From the NCBI GenBank assembly GCA_948099385.1, contig CANUEZ040000168.1, forward strand, positions 12,062,001-12,126,000: a stretch of DNA of 64,000 nucleotides, in the 5' to 3' direction. Under the pieces are notes generated by a model, which saw only the letters and a list, made by a program, of their open reading frames with translations, was not told where the DNA came from and did not search any database. Positions 33,212 through 42,570 of this stretch are shown piece by piece (within the stretch, counting starts at the first letter, position 1; each line of letters opens with the position of its first letter). The DNA comes from Fasciola hepatica. Lineage: Eukaryota > Platyhelminthes > Trematoda > Plagiorchiida > Fasciolidae. A program made the translations under genes and the position numbers.

Positions 33212-34777
33212 ATGCCCAGACGAGGAACCAAGGACCTTTTGAGACAACAGGAAATAACTCGGCAAGTCTCTGGGGATGGTTCGGGTGTTATTGATTCTCT
33301 AGATAATGCTACGTTTACTAGCTCTGTCAGTGCCAGGTCATATATCTCTAACCGCGATGCGTTTGACGATATTAGTACTTATAGAATGAGAGTAATAGAA
33401 TTAGAAAACGAGCTGCGGTTAGCCAGAAAGGAAGCAGAGCCCCTTACACAAGGAACTGGTCTCAGAGAGCCAACAAAGAGTCCATGTAGTTCACAATGTC
33501 AACATCGAAAAGGCACTGTGATCGACGAATATAAACCCTTGAGACAGCCTGAAACTACCGAGGTTTTGGCTCTTGACCTGCCGAGAGTGGAGCTGTCCCA
33601 CTTCGACGGGCACCCCGAGCAATACTGTATATTCATGAAACAATTCGAAAATTTTGTTGAGTGCAAAGTTGCAGATCCTGGTCAAAGGTTTTTGTATTTA
33701 TTACATTACTGTCGTGGGAGAGCCAAAAGTGCTATCGAAGGCTGCGCGATGCTTGATCCACCGATGGGGTACATCAGGGCGCGCAGAATCCTGAAAGATT
33801 TGTTTGGACAACCATTCAAGGTGGCTAGAAGCCTAATTGATAGTGTTTTATTGGAGGCGAAAAGGACTGAGGGCAAGGCTAAATCACTGTCGAGTTTGGT
33901 GATAAAAATGCAGAATTGCAGTATAGCACTGGAGCACTTAGGATACCAGTCTGATCTGAATGCATTGCACACACAGGAATGCATTGTCCGATGTCTGTCT
34001 ATTGATTTACAGAGCCGATGGGCAGAGGAAGCTGAAAAAATAAATATGCTTGAGCGGGAATCTACGTTCAAAGATTTGACGGAGTTCATAGGTCGTCAAT
34101 CCCGTATCGCCAAAAGTCGATTTGGACAAATCGTACGCGAAAGTTGCAGACTGGCGCGAAGAGAACCAACATCTCAAATTGTGGAGAAGGACTGTAACCA
34201 AACCCAGTCTTTGGCTAACATGCACATGAGAAGTCAAGAACCCGAGAGGTCAGCTGAATGCAAGCTATGCAACTCCCTGCATCGGTTACTAGATTGTCCG
34301 ACCTTTCATGGGATGAGTGTACCCGATCGGTGGTGCGCCGTAAAAAGGATTGGCTCATGCTTTATGTGTTTGAACAACTCTCATCGAGCCTCTGAATGCA
34401 GCTTAAGAGTGAAATGCAACCAAGACGGATGCTTGGGTAATCATCACTCGTTACTGCGTGACCTTCTCAACAATAGACCTATTCATCCAGATGAACCCAA
34501 AATTGTCTGTTCAACGGGACATGATGATTTCAAACCGGCAAGATTAGGCATCGTACCTGTCGGTATCGTGACACCTAAAGGACTGAGGAGGGTCAATGCA
34601 TTTTTGGACACGGGGTCGGATACCTCGCTGATTACTCGCGAGCTTGTAGAAAGCTGTGAACTAGTAGGCGACCCTACCTCGCTCACTATCAGCACGATTG
34701 CAGTGGGTCATGTTAGCAATTCTAAGAGGCTGACCCTGCAGTTAACGTCTTTATCTGATTTCGGGATCCGTTGCTAA
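33212..34777 (+). CDS. gag: BEL2 gag-protease open frame, truncated
   Basis: An uninterrupted frame of about 521 codons from an ATG aligned with the gag start of the BEL family ('MPRRGT'). It has an N-terminal coiled-coil segment ('RVIELENELRLARKEAE'); DUF1759-type gag domain ('HFDGHPEQYCIFMKQFENF', 'LFGQPFKVARSLIDS', 'LVIKMQNCSIALEHLGY') at 33,600-34,050; Cys/His knuckles ('CKLCNSLHRLLDC', 'CFMCLNNSHRASEC', 'CNQDGCLGNHH') at 34,260-34,450; and an aspartic protease start ('FLDTGSDTSLI', 34,603-34,635). The last seven codons and the TGA-adjacent end are made of LTR sequence. It is clearly a different subfamily from BEL1 at many residues. Gag looks fully intact, but the rest of pol is missing, so it could at most supply gag/protease in trans. 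Confidence 0.9.
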   Translation: MPRRGTKDLLRQQEITRQVSGDGSGVIDSLDNATFTSSVSARSYISNRDAFDDISTYRMRVIELENELRLARKEAEPLTQGTGLREPTKSPCSSQCQHRKGTVIDEYKPLRQPETTEVLALDLPRVELSHFDGHPEQYCIFMKQFENFVECKVADPGQRFLYLLHYCRGRAKSAIEGCAMLDPPMGYIRARRILKDLFGQPFKVARSLIDSVLLEAKRTEGKAKSLSSLVIKMQNCSIALEHLGYQSDLNALHTQECIVRCLSIDLQSRWAEEAEKINMLERESTFKDLTEFIGRQSRIAKSRFGQIVRESCRLARREPTSQIVEKDCNQTQSLANMHMRSQEPERSAECKLCNSLHRLLDCPTFHGMSVPDRWCAVKRIGSCFMCLNNSHRASECSLRVKCNQDGCLGNHHSLLRDLLNNRPIHPDEPKIVCSTGHDDFKPARLGIVPVGIVTPKGLRRVNAFLDTGSDTSLITRELVESCELVGDPTSLTISTIAVGHVSNSKRLTLQLTSLSDFGIRC

Positions 34778-34806
34778 TTTGGCTACGCATTGCTCAAACG
34801 TTCGTT
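34750..34806 (+). repeat. LTR 3'-end fragment inside BEL2
   Basis: About 50-55 bases here match the final part of the BEL1 LTR (26,077-26,130 and 32,385-32,438), with one substitution ('gttgctaattt' for 'gttgcgaattt'). The match starts at a short shared 'cgtctt' and stops before the terminal AACA. It lies between the protease and an RNase H scrap, a position where an LTR does not normally occur. Confidence 0.9.
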
Positions 34807-35078
34807 TTAAGGTAGCACGAATGCTAAAAGAGAACTGCACCACCGCCGAACTGAGCCTTGCCTATTGGACAGATCCTACAGTTGTGTTACATTACAGGAA
34901 ACGGAAGAAACGAAGAACGTGTTCGAGACATCAGAGAGTTAATCCACTCGTAGCAGGAAACAGCGAGGTAAATGTTTATAATTCGAGCTCGAAACCACAT
35001 ACAAAAGACAAAGTAGCTCGCAGATCGCCTCGCTCCGAGTTACTCAGCACTTTATTGCATTTCATGCCCTACAAGTAA
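34807..35078 (+). mobile_element. BEL2 RNase H scrap after deletion
   Basis: Directly after the LTR fragment, the frame at 34,812-34,895 reads 'VARMLKENCTTAELSLAYWT' then 'DPTVVLHY', which is the middle of a BEL RNase H (compare 'FWTDSTIVLYYINN' in BEL1). RT and connection domains are missing. After about 34,900 the frame is Lys/Arg/Ser-rich and unrecognised, ending at 35,076-35,078. Confidence 0.75.
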
Positions 35079-35380
35079 TCAACTGGACCCATTTTTTCTG
35101 AAAGGTTGCAAATGTACTTAGTTCCAGTTTCTATCTAGCGTGCACATAGGCGAAGAGGAGAAATTCACCAGTATTTCACTTGAACAGTTCAGGTGAGGCA
35201 TACTAGCTGCGAGCACATTGTGAAACTATTATTATCTTTAAAGAAGAACATTTATTTACATTTTATACAATATTGATTGTCACATATTTTGTGCACAGAA
35301 AAACTTTGAAATACTCTGATAGATGCCAGTATTCGATCAATCTCCGTGTTCATGTGTATTTCTGTGGGTGAAGAAGGGTA
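35079..35380. other. gap, nothing recognised
   Basis: Moderately AT-rich sequence between BEL2 and the LINE F tail. No frame, repeat or RNA gene recognised. Confidence 0.4.
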
Positions 35381-35384
35381 AGGG

Positions 35385-35770
35385 GGATCTCACTGGAGCA
35401 TTCAAGATTATTCGGGGCTTCTCGAACTTTAAGGGACCTCTATAGCCCCCAACAATCAAAGACAGAGGGCTTAAGAGTCTCTGCTTGAAGCTTGTAAAAA
35501 GCCGCTGCAATACCCTAGTTGGGGTAAGTTTCTTTTTCTGTCGAGTAGTGAAGCGATTGAATAAAATTTCGTCCTCATTGGTGGAGTCCCAGACGGTCGC
35601 TGATTTCAAGAGAAGGTTAGGTGCTATTGGGACAGTTTGTGTGGAGTTCCATTGTAGAATAGCTGACTATCTCATGACCTCTGGAGTAACGGGATGCAAA
35701 GTGCTTGAAGCTGCAGCAAAATTGTTTTCATTAGGAAACAGAAGATCTGGGCCTTGCAGTGACGTTTGAG
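35385..35770 (+). mobile_element. CR1-like LINE F, C-terminal end of ORF2
   Basis: Reads 'IIRGFSNFKG' near 35,407-35,436, then 'LKSLCLKLVKSRCNTLVG' (35,470-35,523), then 'FFFCRVVKRLNKISSSLVESQTVADFKRRL' (35,529-35,619). This matches the usual LINE ending 'FFSxRVVxxWNxLPxxVVxAxTVxxFKxRLD'. Plus strand, truncated at the 5' side, no RT left. The tail to 35,769 stays open but is not conserved. Confidence 0.75.
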
Positions 35771-37185
35771 TGTTGGTGATGCTGAAATCCAACTTCTCTT
35801 GCTAACCCACGAGGATGAACTGAAACCTAGTTTTATAAGCCAGCCAGGCAAAATTGAGTACACCTATCTTCACACTTGTTTTCCACATTCTTGCACGACG
35901 CCACTACGGACTAAAACTCCTATGGCCGCGCAAGCAGCCCGTTAAATGCGACATGGGGAAGTGACTGGTATTAATCGAAACACAAGGCAACTAAACACTA
36001 TTCCTATTGCCCTTCCCCAGTTAAGTCACTCTAATGGAGCGGCGATCCTTGGCCTACGGGACGGTTCCCAAAAAATATAAAAACAAAGGCTGGTATGTTG
36101 ACCCTCCAGTTGGTGCCTATCTTAGAAAACTTCTGTCAGAATGTGATGTAATAAAAGAGGGCATCTAGCCTCCATCGCAGGAGCAGGCGAAAAGTAAGGT
36201 GCGATTCGCGACTGCCAAGAAAATGTGAGCTCTTGCAAGCTTCATGGAGGACATTGAAGAACACTGAACCCCGGAAAAACAAAGGTGAGAAAGGGGAAAA
36301 AGATGAGCCCGTGGACAAAAAGATCTAGGGATCTGCCTCCCTGCCATCACAAAACAAGGGGTAACGTATAACCCACAACCACCCAAGGCACAGCTCGTCC
36401 TCAGCTTGTTTTGGAGTCAAACTGAATATGCAAGGGAGTGGTTTGTGTCACTTTGCGGTGGGAGTCCTAGTACGGTGAAGTGCACTACATCCGAAACCTT
36501 GAGTACCGCGTACTCACTCTCACCGAAGCCAGAATAGCTGCCACTTATAACCAATTTCTTGGTCGATGAACTCTTCCTCGTTTTCCTCCTCTTCCAGGGG
36601 TTAATATTTTATTCTCTATTATCATCACTGAATTACTTTTCCTTTCTCCCCTTTTTCCTCCTTGTCCTTCGTACTCACTATCACTCCCCTAGTCACGTTT
36701 TCGAATGCAATAGAAAGGTAGAAAGAGTTACGCATCATCCACGCAAGCGCCACCCCACCACTCTATGGATAAAACCAAAGTATCTCAGTTTTCAGGTCTC
36801 ATCTTCGGTGAAGACTCTTCGTCGTGCTACCAGTGGGGGTCCGGAGTCTCTTGTAATTCCACCTGTTTTCTTTTGCTTTGGAGAGGTGAAGTGGATAGCC
36901 AGACAACCAGAAACTTCCGGCACTGCCGTGCCAGCTAGAACAACTTCATTTCAGTTCAGGTTGCACAGGAAAGGTAACGGCCACGGCAAATCGAGCGTCC
37001 AGAATTCTTTCGATGGCATGCACCCACCGCTGCACAGTGCATTTCGTCGAATTCCCATTAAAAATGAGAGGGAAACGTAAGACCTCATCGCATTTCAAAT
37101 GCGAGAGACGTCGTGCATCGTGAGCTTTCACAAAGACAGTATGCACCAAGCAAGAAAGTCAGTTACAACACACCTCAGACGGACA
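35771..37185. other. mixed segment, no recognised gene
   Basis: Holds a 173-codon plus-strand frame at 36,559-37,080. Its first 35 residues are hydrophobic (Leu/Phe-rich, possible membrane or signal segment), and the rest is basic and Ser/Thr-rich. I do not recognise it, it has no conserved motif, and no start context stands out; it may be chance. 36,130-36,400 is purine-rich. No RNA gene seen. Confidence 0.35.
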
Positions 37186-38442
37186 CCAGTACAACCCGTC
37201 ATCCGTCTGGTGGACACACTCGAAGCTCACTTGCAGGGAATATCTCGCACCATTTGTGATCTAGGACACTTTTGAAGGATTGGACGGTCTGCAGTTCTGT
37301 CGTTCCACCGGGCAGACTGCTCCATGTGTTCACCACTTCGTCGCTAAAGAGGTGCGACCCAGCCATCAACCTGGCTCGAAAATTCATCAGGTTCTTTTCG
37401 CGTCTCCCTTTTCTGGAATCTGCAGCAACTTTGAATAGACTATCTGGCCCAAGGCCGAAAATCCTTTTATTATCCTAGAAGTTTCAGTAAGATCACCCGG
37501 ATGTCTTCTTCCCAGCCAGAAAGGATTCAGATCTCAGAGTCTCTTTGTATGCGTCCTACCCCTCTGCCCTTCAACCAATCGCCTAGCAAGAAACTGAACT
37601 TCCTGTGAGAAGGAGGCGTCTATTTTGTAGAAAGTTGCCCGAGCCTGCAAGCCACCTTCTACTTGAGGTTGTACTGCAGCCAAGTGAATATGTGAAAGTA
37701 CTTCCGGCTACTGGCATGACAATGCTGATCGCAGTCTTAAGACCTCACCAAAAGCCTTTTGTACGGGGGCGTTGCACTGGTTCGACCATTTTAAACCACT
37801 ACTTATGATGACCTCAAGGTTTTAACCCTATTGAATGCTTCTACGGTGAACAGCCTTTGGTCATGAGCGAAGGTTAGGCTTTCTGTTGCCCTTGACAACG
37901 AAAGGTTTCGTCCAGGGTTCAGCCTTAAATACTACTGATAGGCCTAGTTTAGGATGGTTCGAACATCCCTGCTTAAGTCGACGCCACTCGCAGACCCAAC
38001 AACCTTCAAGCCACCCGCTAAGTTGAAGCCAGATTATTGAAGGGCTGATACCAGGTCGTCGATAAACAAGAATGGCATTGGGCCTCGGGCGGATCCCCTT
38101 GGCACACGCCGGTGACATTCGCTAAGCTGGAGCACCTGTCTCCTACTTTCACGTAGAACGTCCTGTAAGAGAGGAAGTCCGCAAGCCGCCTATATACTGG
38201 TCCACCTGTGCCGAATGCCTCCATCTTGCACAGCGAAAGACGATGATTAAATGAGTCGAATGCCTTGCCAAAGTCGAGGTTATGTACCTCAACTTGCTTA
38301 CCTTTATCCAGCCTTCGAGTCACCTCGTCTGAGAAGCACAAGAGGTCCGTCAGACGGGATCTGTTTATGTTTAGCTGACTGACCGTCGGACTCCACCTTT
38401 CACGCGCGAACCTCAGGTCGTCCGACAAACCTGTACTCGGAG

Positions 38443-38487
38443 GCACCAGACTCGAGTTTTGCCCTTGTTATAGCTCATCAGTGGTGC
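38443..38487 (-). ncRNA. hammerhead-ribozyme-like motif, type I
   Basis: Minus strand, 5' to 3': GCACCA (stem I, 5' strand), core CTGATGA, then GCT...GGC able to form a 3-bp stem II around an 8-base loop, then AAAA where the consensus has GAAA, then CTCGAG (self-complementary, stem III position), then TC as the last two bases of the cleavage triplet, then TGGTGC. TGGTGC is perfectly complementary to the first six bases and completes stem I. Everything except the G at position 12 of the hammerhead numbering is present. G12 is the general base in hammerhead chemistry, so this copy is probably inactive or very slow. The motif begins about 20 bases after the B box. Confidence 0.7.
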
Positions 38488-38504
38488 ATATCCTCTGCCA
38501 CACC

Positions 38505-38519
38505 CAGGTTTTGAACCTG
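38505..38519 (-). promoter_or_regulatory. RNA polymerase III B box within a T-arm-like hairpin
   Basis: Minus strand reads CAGG-TTCAAAA-CCTG: a 4-bp stem closing a 7-base T-loop that starts TTCAA. The B-box core GGTTCAAAACC is at 38,507-38,517. It lies about 32 bases after the A box, the normal spacing. The would-be acceptor strands do not pair, so this is a tRNA-derived head and not a tRNA gene. Confidence 0.8.
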
Positions 38520-38549
38520 TGCCTTTTCATCTCGATGGTGTGTGCGTTA

Positions 38550-38560
38550 CCACTGCGCCA
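38550..38560 (-). promoter_or_regulatory. RNA polymerase III A box
   Basis: Minus strand reads TGGCGCAGTGG, a full match to the tRNA A-box consensus (TRGYNNANNGG). Confidence 0.8.
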
Positions 38561-41060
38561 TTTCGTTCTCGTCCGGGTTGATCCGAATAACCAAGGTAAG
38601 CTAGTTCAGATGTCGACCTCTATGGCAGCCAGAGATGCCCGACAGCTTCAAAAGGAGACACTGCACCGGCACCTTCAACTCCAAGCCAATGCCCTTCACC
38701 AAGTCAGGTCTTCCCCACTGGAATTCATGCTGGGCTTGGCTCAGCTTGGAGTGCTCCAGTAAGTGCTGACATGTTGGCGCGGATGACTTCAACAACTTTA
38801 CATGAGACGCTAGTTAGGCTCACCGGCCTGTAGTTATCCACAGCCGACTTAGGTTCACTCTTATGTGTGGCCACGAAAGCTGAGACTTTCCAATCCTGAG
38901 GAAGCCTACTCTGGTCAAAGGTGGACCTGTACAGCTTGCACACCGGCAAAGCCATGACTTGCCGGAAGCTACCACAGAAATGGGCTTGAATGCTTTCCCC
39001 TGCGCTCTGTCGTGTGCACATAGTTGTACTGTCCTCTTGAAACTCGGATTGTGCCCTAAATCGTAATGTTTGATCTTGCTTCTCAGCATGTTTCAGGGCT
39101 ATCCGAAACATGCTATTATTCTTTTTGTATCCGCTACCGGCTTGAGGATATCTGGGTGAATGCCATCTGGACCCGCTGAAATGTGGCGGCTTAACTCCTG
39201 CACCTGCCTATGCACGATTCTGTTTGAGAAATTTATTCCGTTCAACTGCGGAGGAGGGTGCACCAGGGCCAAGTCGGCTCGCACCCCACCACCTACACTA
39301 CGATGAACCTTTCGAATGCACATAGCTGTAGTATTTTTTCGGTGGTTGTCCTACACATTTAGCTAATCCCAGCTCAAGTTCTCTCTTAGAAGTTTTCAGA
39401 AGGCCCACAGTCTCGTTTCTAAGCTGTGCATGACGGGTCCAGGCTAACCCACCGCCGGCAGCTTTGCAAAGGTCTCAGCTGTGGTTTCTACTTTTGATGG
39501 CCTTGGTAATTGCAGCCCTCCGCCAAGCAGGTTTGCCCTCCCCGCCCCTTATTTCCAGGGGTTAGAACTCTTCCTAGAGGTCAATCAGGGGCCCCGTTTG
39601 TGACCTTTCATCTCGGCTCGACAGTGGCCCACTATACCGTGCCTAATGTTAGCCCCCTCGCCCTACTGCGAAGTTTATCTAAATCCATACTACTGAAATT
39701 TCTAGCCGGCTTTGAGGGCACCTTGGGTTGCCACATTCGCAGAGGGGTTATGACACACACGCGATCTCTCTTGTCCGATGGCTCGCAGCATCGTATTTCG
39801 GGTACATCTTTTACCGGATTCCTTATTGCGCGATCAAACAAGGGCGGTGCGTACCCAGCCCTATATCTGGTATTTTTCCTAACATTTTAGTACAGCCCAT
39901 TTGCAGGCAGCCAATCCGAGCAGCTCTCCCTCTGCGATCCCTGCCCGCAGACTTCAGCCGTCCAGCCGACTTGCGGAAGGTTGAAGCCATCCACGTGACG
40001 GCTTTGTGTGCGTCTTTGCCGAGTTCAGTCAGGTTTAGCTTTAGGCGAACGTCCTCGTCGTGGTTTGTGCACGGTGCCCTGTAGACGCTCATAACGGTAA
40101 ATCTTCGGCTTTGAAGGATGCCCTTAACAGCGCACAACCGGACATTCCCAGTTCATATAGTGGTTTGAGAGTCAAAATGGTTTATACCTGTTCCAATCGG
40201 GCTGGCTACCCCCCCCCCTCCAATGCAGTCGTATTCCCTATCTCGTCCACAAAAGGCGACACCGTCAGTTATTAATACTTGCACATGATCGTTTCCAGGA
40301 GGCCATGTTTCAGTTACGGCGACTTTCGGTTCAGTGTGATCCCGAGAGGCCTTCAAGAGTTCCACACTTTTGTTTCTGGCGATTTATGCGCAGCCGCATA
40401 ACACCACCGTATTTGTCCAAACCGACCAACATTCCTTCGTGCTTACTCCTGTCCCTGCTCGGGAGCAGCTCCCTAGGTGGTAGCTAGTTTTTTGCATCGG
40501 TGGTTATTACTGGGGGGGGGGGCACGGAGACCGTTGGACATCTAGGAACTCTGATTCCTCCCAGTCCATTTCTACTGGAGTAGACATGACTTCCAGGCTC
40601 GTGAGGGGCGCATCACCCTCCGGCTGCCATACCACTCCCAAATTCAATCTTCCGGAACTTCTTTAATGACTACTATTCCCGAAAACCTGAGTGGCTTGCC
40701 GATCGCCGTCGGAGTGTTACCCCGAAGCCGGTCGTGGTTTTCTCTTGTCCTTGTAGAACTTCCGTTGGTGACATTGTAGGTTTATCCATGAGTTCATCAT
40801 GCGTCCTTCTGTGTTCGTCCGACACAGCGTAGCATCGGCCCCTCGTGTTGTGGGCACCACTGCAGCCATAGCCAGAAGCATATCCCTGGCATGTTCATCA
40901 GAGAGCTCAACTAGACTTGGTCTTGCGGTATTGGTTCCAGTTCTAGCGAACGGAGACTTCCCCGTCCCCAGTCTGTGAGCCATTTTCAAGGGAACAGGAT
41001 GAAGAGCATCTGCGGTGCGTAATATATCCTGCATCTGCCTCCTGTCTATATGCCTTCGTA

Positions 41061-42570
41061 CCCTAGATTCCTTTATGAACGATTCCTCTGTGTCAATATT
41101 GGTTTATTTAGGGAACATCCGAAGCATGCCCGATTGCCTGATCATATGGTGCAGTTGAGGCCACAAGTGGGATCCTAGTATATTTAATTGGGTATGTACA
41201 GCGCAAAACATTGTATAGGTTTTAGTAGTCGCATGAATGAATGCTCGACAAATTTGAGTTTGAAGGTCAGGTGGACAGATCACCCAGTAGTGAGTGAAAT
41301 GCTCTCCGCGGTCGATATATGTAAACAGATAAAGTGAGGATGGAGTGAAAACGCTCATTATTCGGATAGCATCGATGTAAAGTCGCAGAAGTGAGTAAAC
41401 TGACAAACAAAGTTTTCGAGAAGCACCAAAGGAAAACTGAGAAATTCTTGGTAATGACGGGCATGCACTTGAACCAATCGCTCAGATGACCCGTGAAATA
41501 GCAGAAATATAATACCTAAGGAGTTGAGAGGTGATCTCTGAAGAGGGAAACTGCGTAAATGAATCAGAGTCCGATTTACTACTGAATTAGTGCCTACTAT
41601 TTATCAAGAGGTTGTGGAAGACGCACTCACAAAGAGATGTATGTAGATGCCCGAGCCTGGAAATTTGATGGAGCAGAGTGACAGAAGTTGACAAGTGGGT
41701 GAAGTACGATTCGAATAATGGGTTCGTTTTAGGTTAGTTTTTGAACACTAGTTGACAGCGGGGTGGGCGGGGGAATTGATGTACGATGATCATATGGGGT
41801 CATGTGGGAGTGTTGCACAAATGATATTGTCAAGACATATAGATGATCGCTCAACAGGATATGCTGGTAAGAGTCGGACATAGGGCGCTTGGGGAACAAC
41901 CGGAGGGTCAATAACGTGGCATGCGTATAGTTCATTTCTAGCAATGATTTAGAAAAATTGCCTTCGAAGTGGTCTCCCGCGCGGATGACAATCGTGAAAG
42001 ATTGATGGGAAAGACGCAACAGGTAACAGGTGGGTGAAATGGTGGTCAACCATTGGTTTACCGGAGGTGATTCCAAGACTGGCAGATGAGGAATACTGAT
42101 TTTCAGTGAAGTGGGCATAGTAGTTGAATATACGTTTTATATCTGGCGGAATCAACTGGAATCAGTACCTCAGGGGAACCTTTAAAAAGCGCAGATAATT
42201 GTGTGATTGAGGATGTTCAGGAAAGTCCAACCTGAGACTTGGGAAGGGGGGACGAACAGATCGACGACAGCCTAAATTACGGATGGTTGATTTTCAGCTG
42301 GAGATACAGAAAGAGCACTCAATGGATTGTGGTGTAGGTGGCCTACCATGATAACTTGGTGGAACAGCGGCAGTGGTTTACAGATGAGTGAAATGTGATA
42401 CAATCATGGGTTTGTCTGGGTTCGTTAGTGAATAGCATGGGAGCATCTAAAGTTGGTATTAAAGTGGATATGAGAGGTGAAAATACAGTGGACGGATACA
42501 GTCGTATAAAAGTAGTTCATATGAACAGCTCTCAGGAAGTGAGAAGCAGAAGCCTTAGACAGGCTGTCCA
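41061..42570. other. purine-biased stretch, no recognised gene
   Basis: A/G-rich plus strand like 19-25 kb and 57.9-59.2 kb. Minus-strand frames at 41,104-41,406 (100 codons) and 41,729-42,118 (129 codons) are Ser/Thr/Pro/His/Leu-rich, as expected from pyrimidine-rich DNA, and are unrecognised. Possibly more LINE 3' untranslated DNA. Confidence 0.4.

Larger units (their letters stand above)
38354..38707 (-). mobile_element. tRNA-derived short retroposon (SINE-like) with hammerhead motif, inserted in LINE D
   Basis: On the minus strand the LINE D reading breaks after 'HEFQWGR' (about 38,733-38,711) and resumes with 'SRLTDLL' (about 38,360). The intervening roughly 346-350 bp holds a tRNA-like internal promoter and a hammerhead-ribozyme-like fold. 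A GTCAG pentamer lies at both edges (38,349-38,353 and 38,703-38,707) and may be a target duplication, though it does not perfectly restore the LINE frame. Length, tRNA head and ribozyme are the hallmarks of the schistosome Sm-alpha repeats; no sequence comparison could be made here. Confidence 0.7.
37190..41060 (-). mobile_element. CR1-like LINE D, minus strand, nearly full length but decayed
   Basis: Read downward. ORF1-like remnant at 41,034-40,717 ('ALHPVPLKMAHRLGTG', 'RPSLVELSDEHARDMLL'), resembling the RRM-type ORF1 of flatworm CR1 LINEs. Endonuclease at 40,365-39,820 ('VAVTETW', 'GGGGVA', 'VMSVYRAP'). 'ISAGPDGIHPDIL' pre-RT block at 39,195-39,150. RT at 39,000-38,018 ('LPQDWKVSAFV', 'NYRPVSLTSVSCKVVE', then after an insertion 'SRLTDLLCFSDEVTRRLDKGKQVEV', 'LDFGKAFDSFNHR', 'GVCQGD'). 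C-terminal end at 37,440-37,199 ('LFSDEVVNTWSSLPGGTTE'). Several stops and frameshifts. A 350-bp tRNA-headed insertion splits the RT at about 38,354-38,707. Confidence 0.85.

Noticed and set aside
36559..37080. 173-codon plus-strand frame as a host membrane protein gene
   Set aside because: Hydrophobic start but no conserved motif, no exon structure or promoter that I can see. Listed only as an unknown frame.
38500..38575. Possible functional tRNA gene on the minus strand
   Set aside because: A and B boxes and the T-arm are good, but the acceptor strands do not pair and no clean anticodon arm forms; it is a tRNA-derived head.
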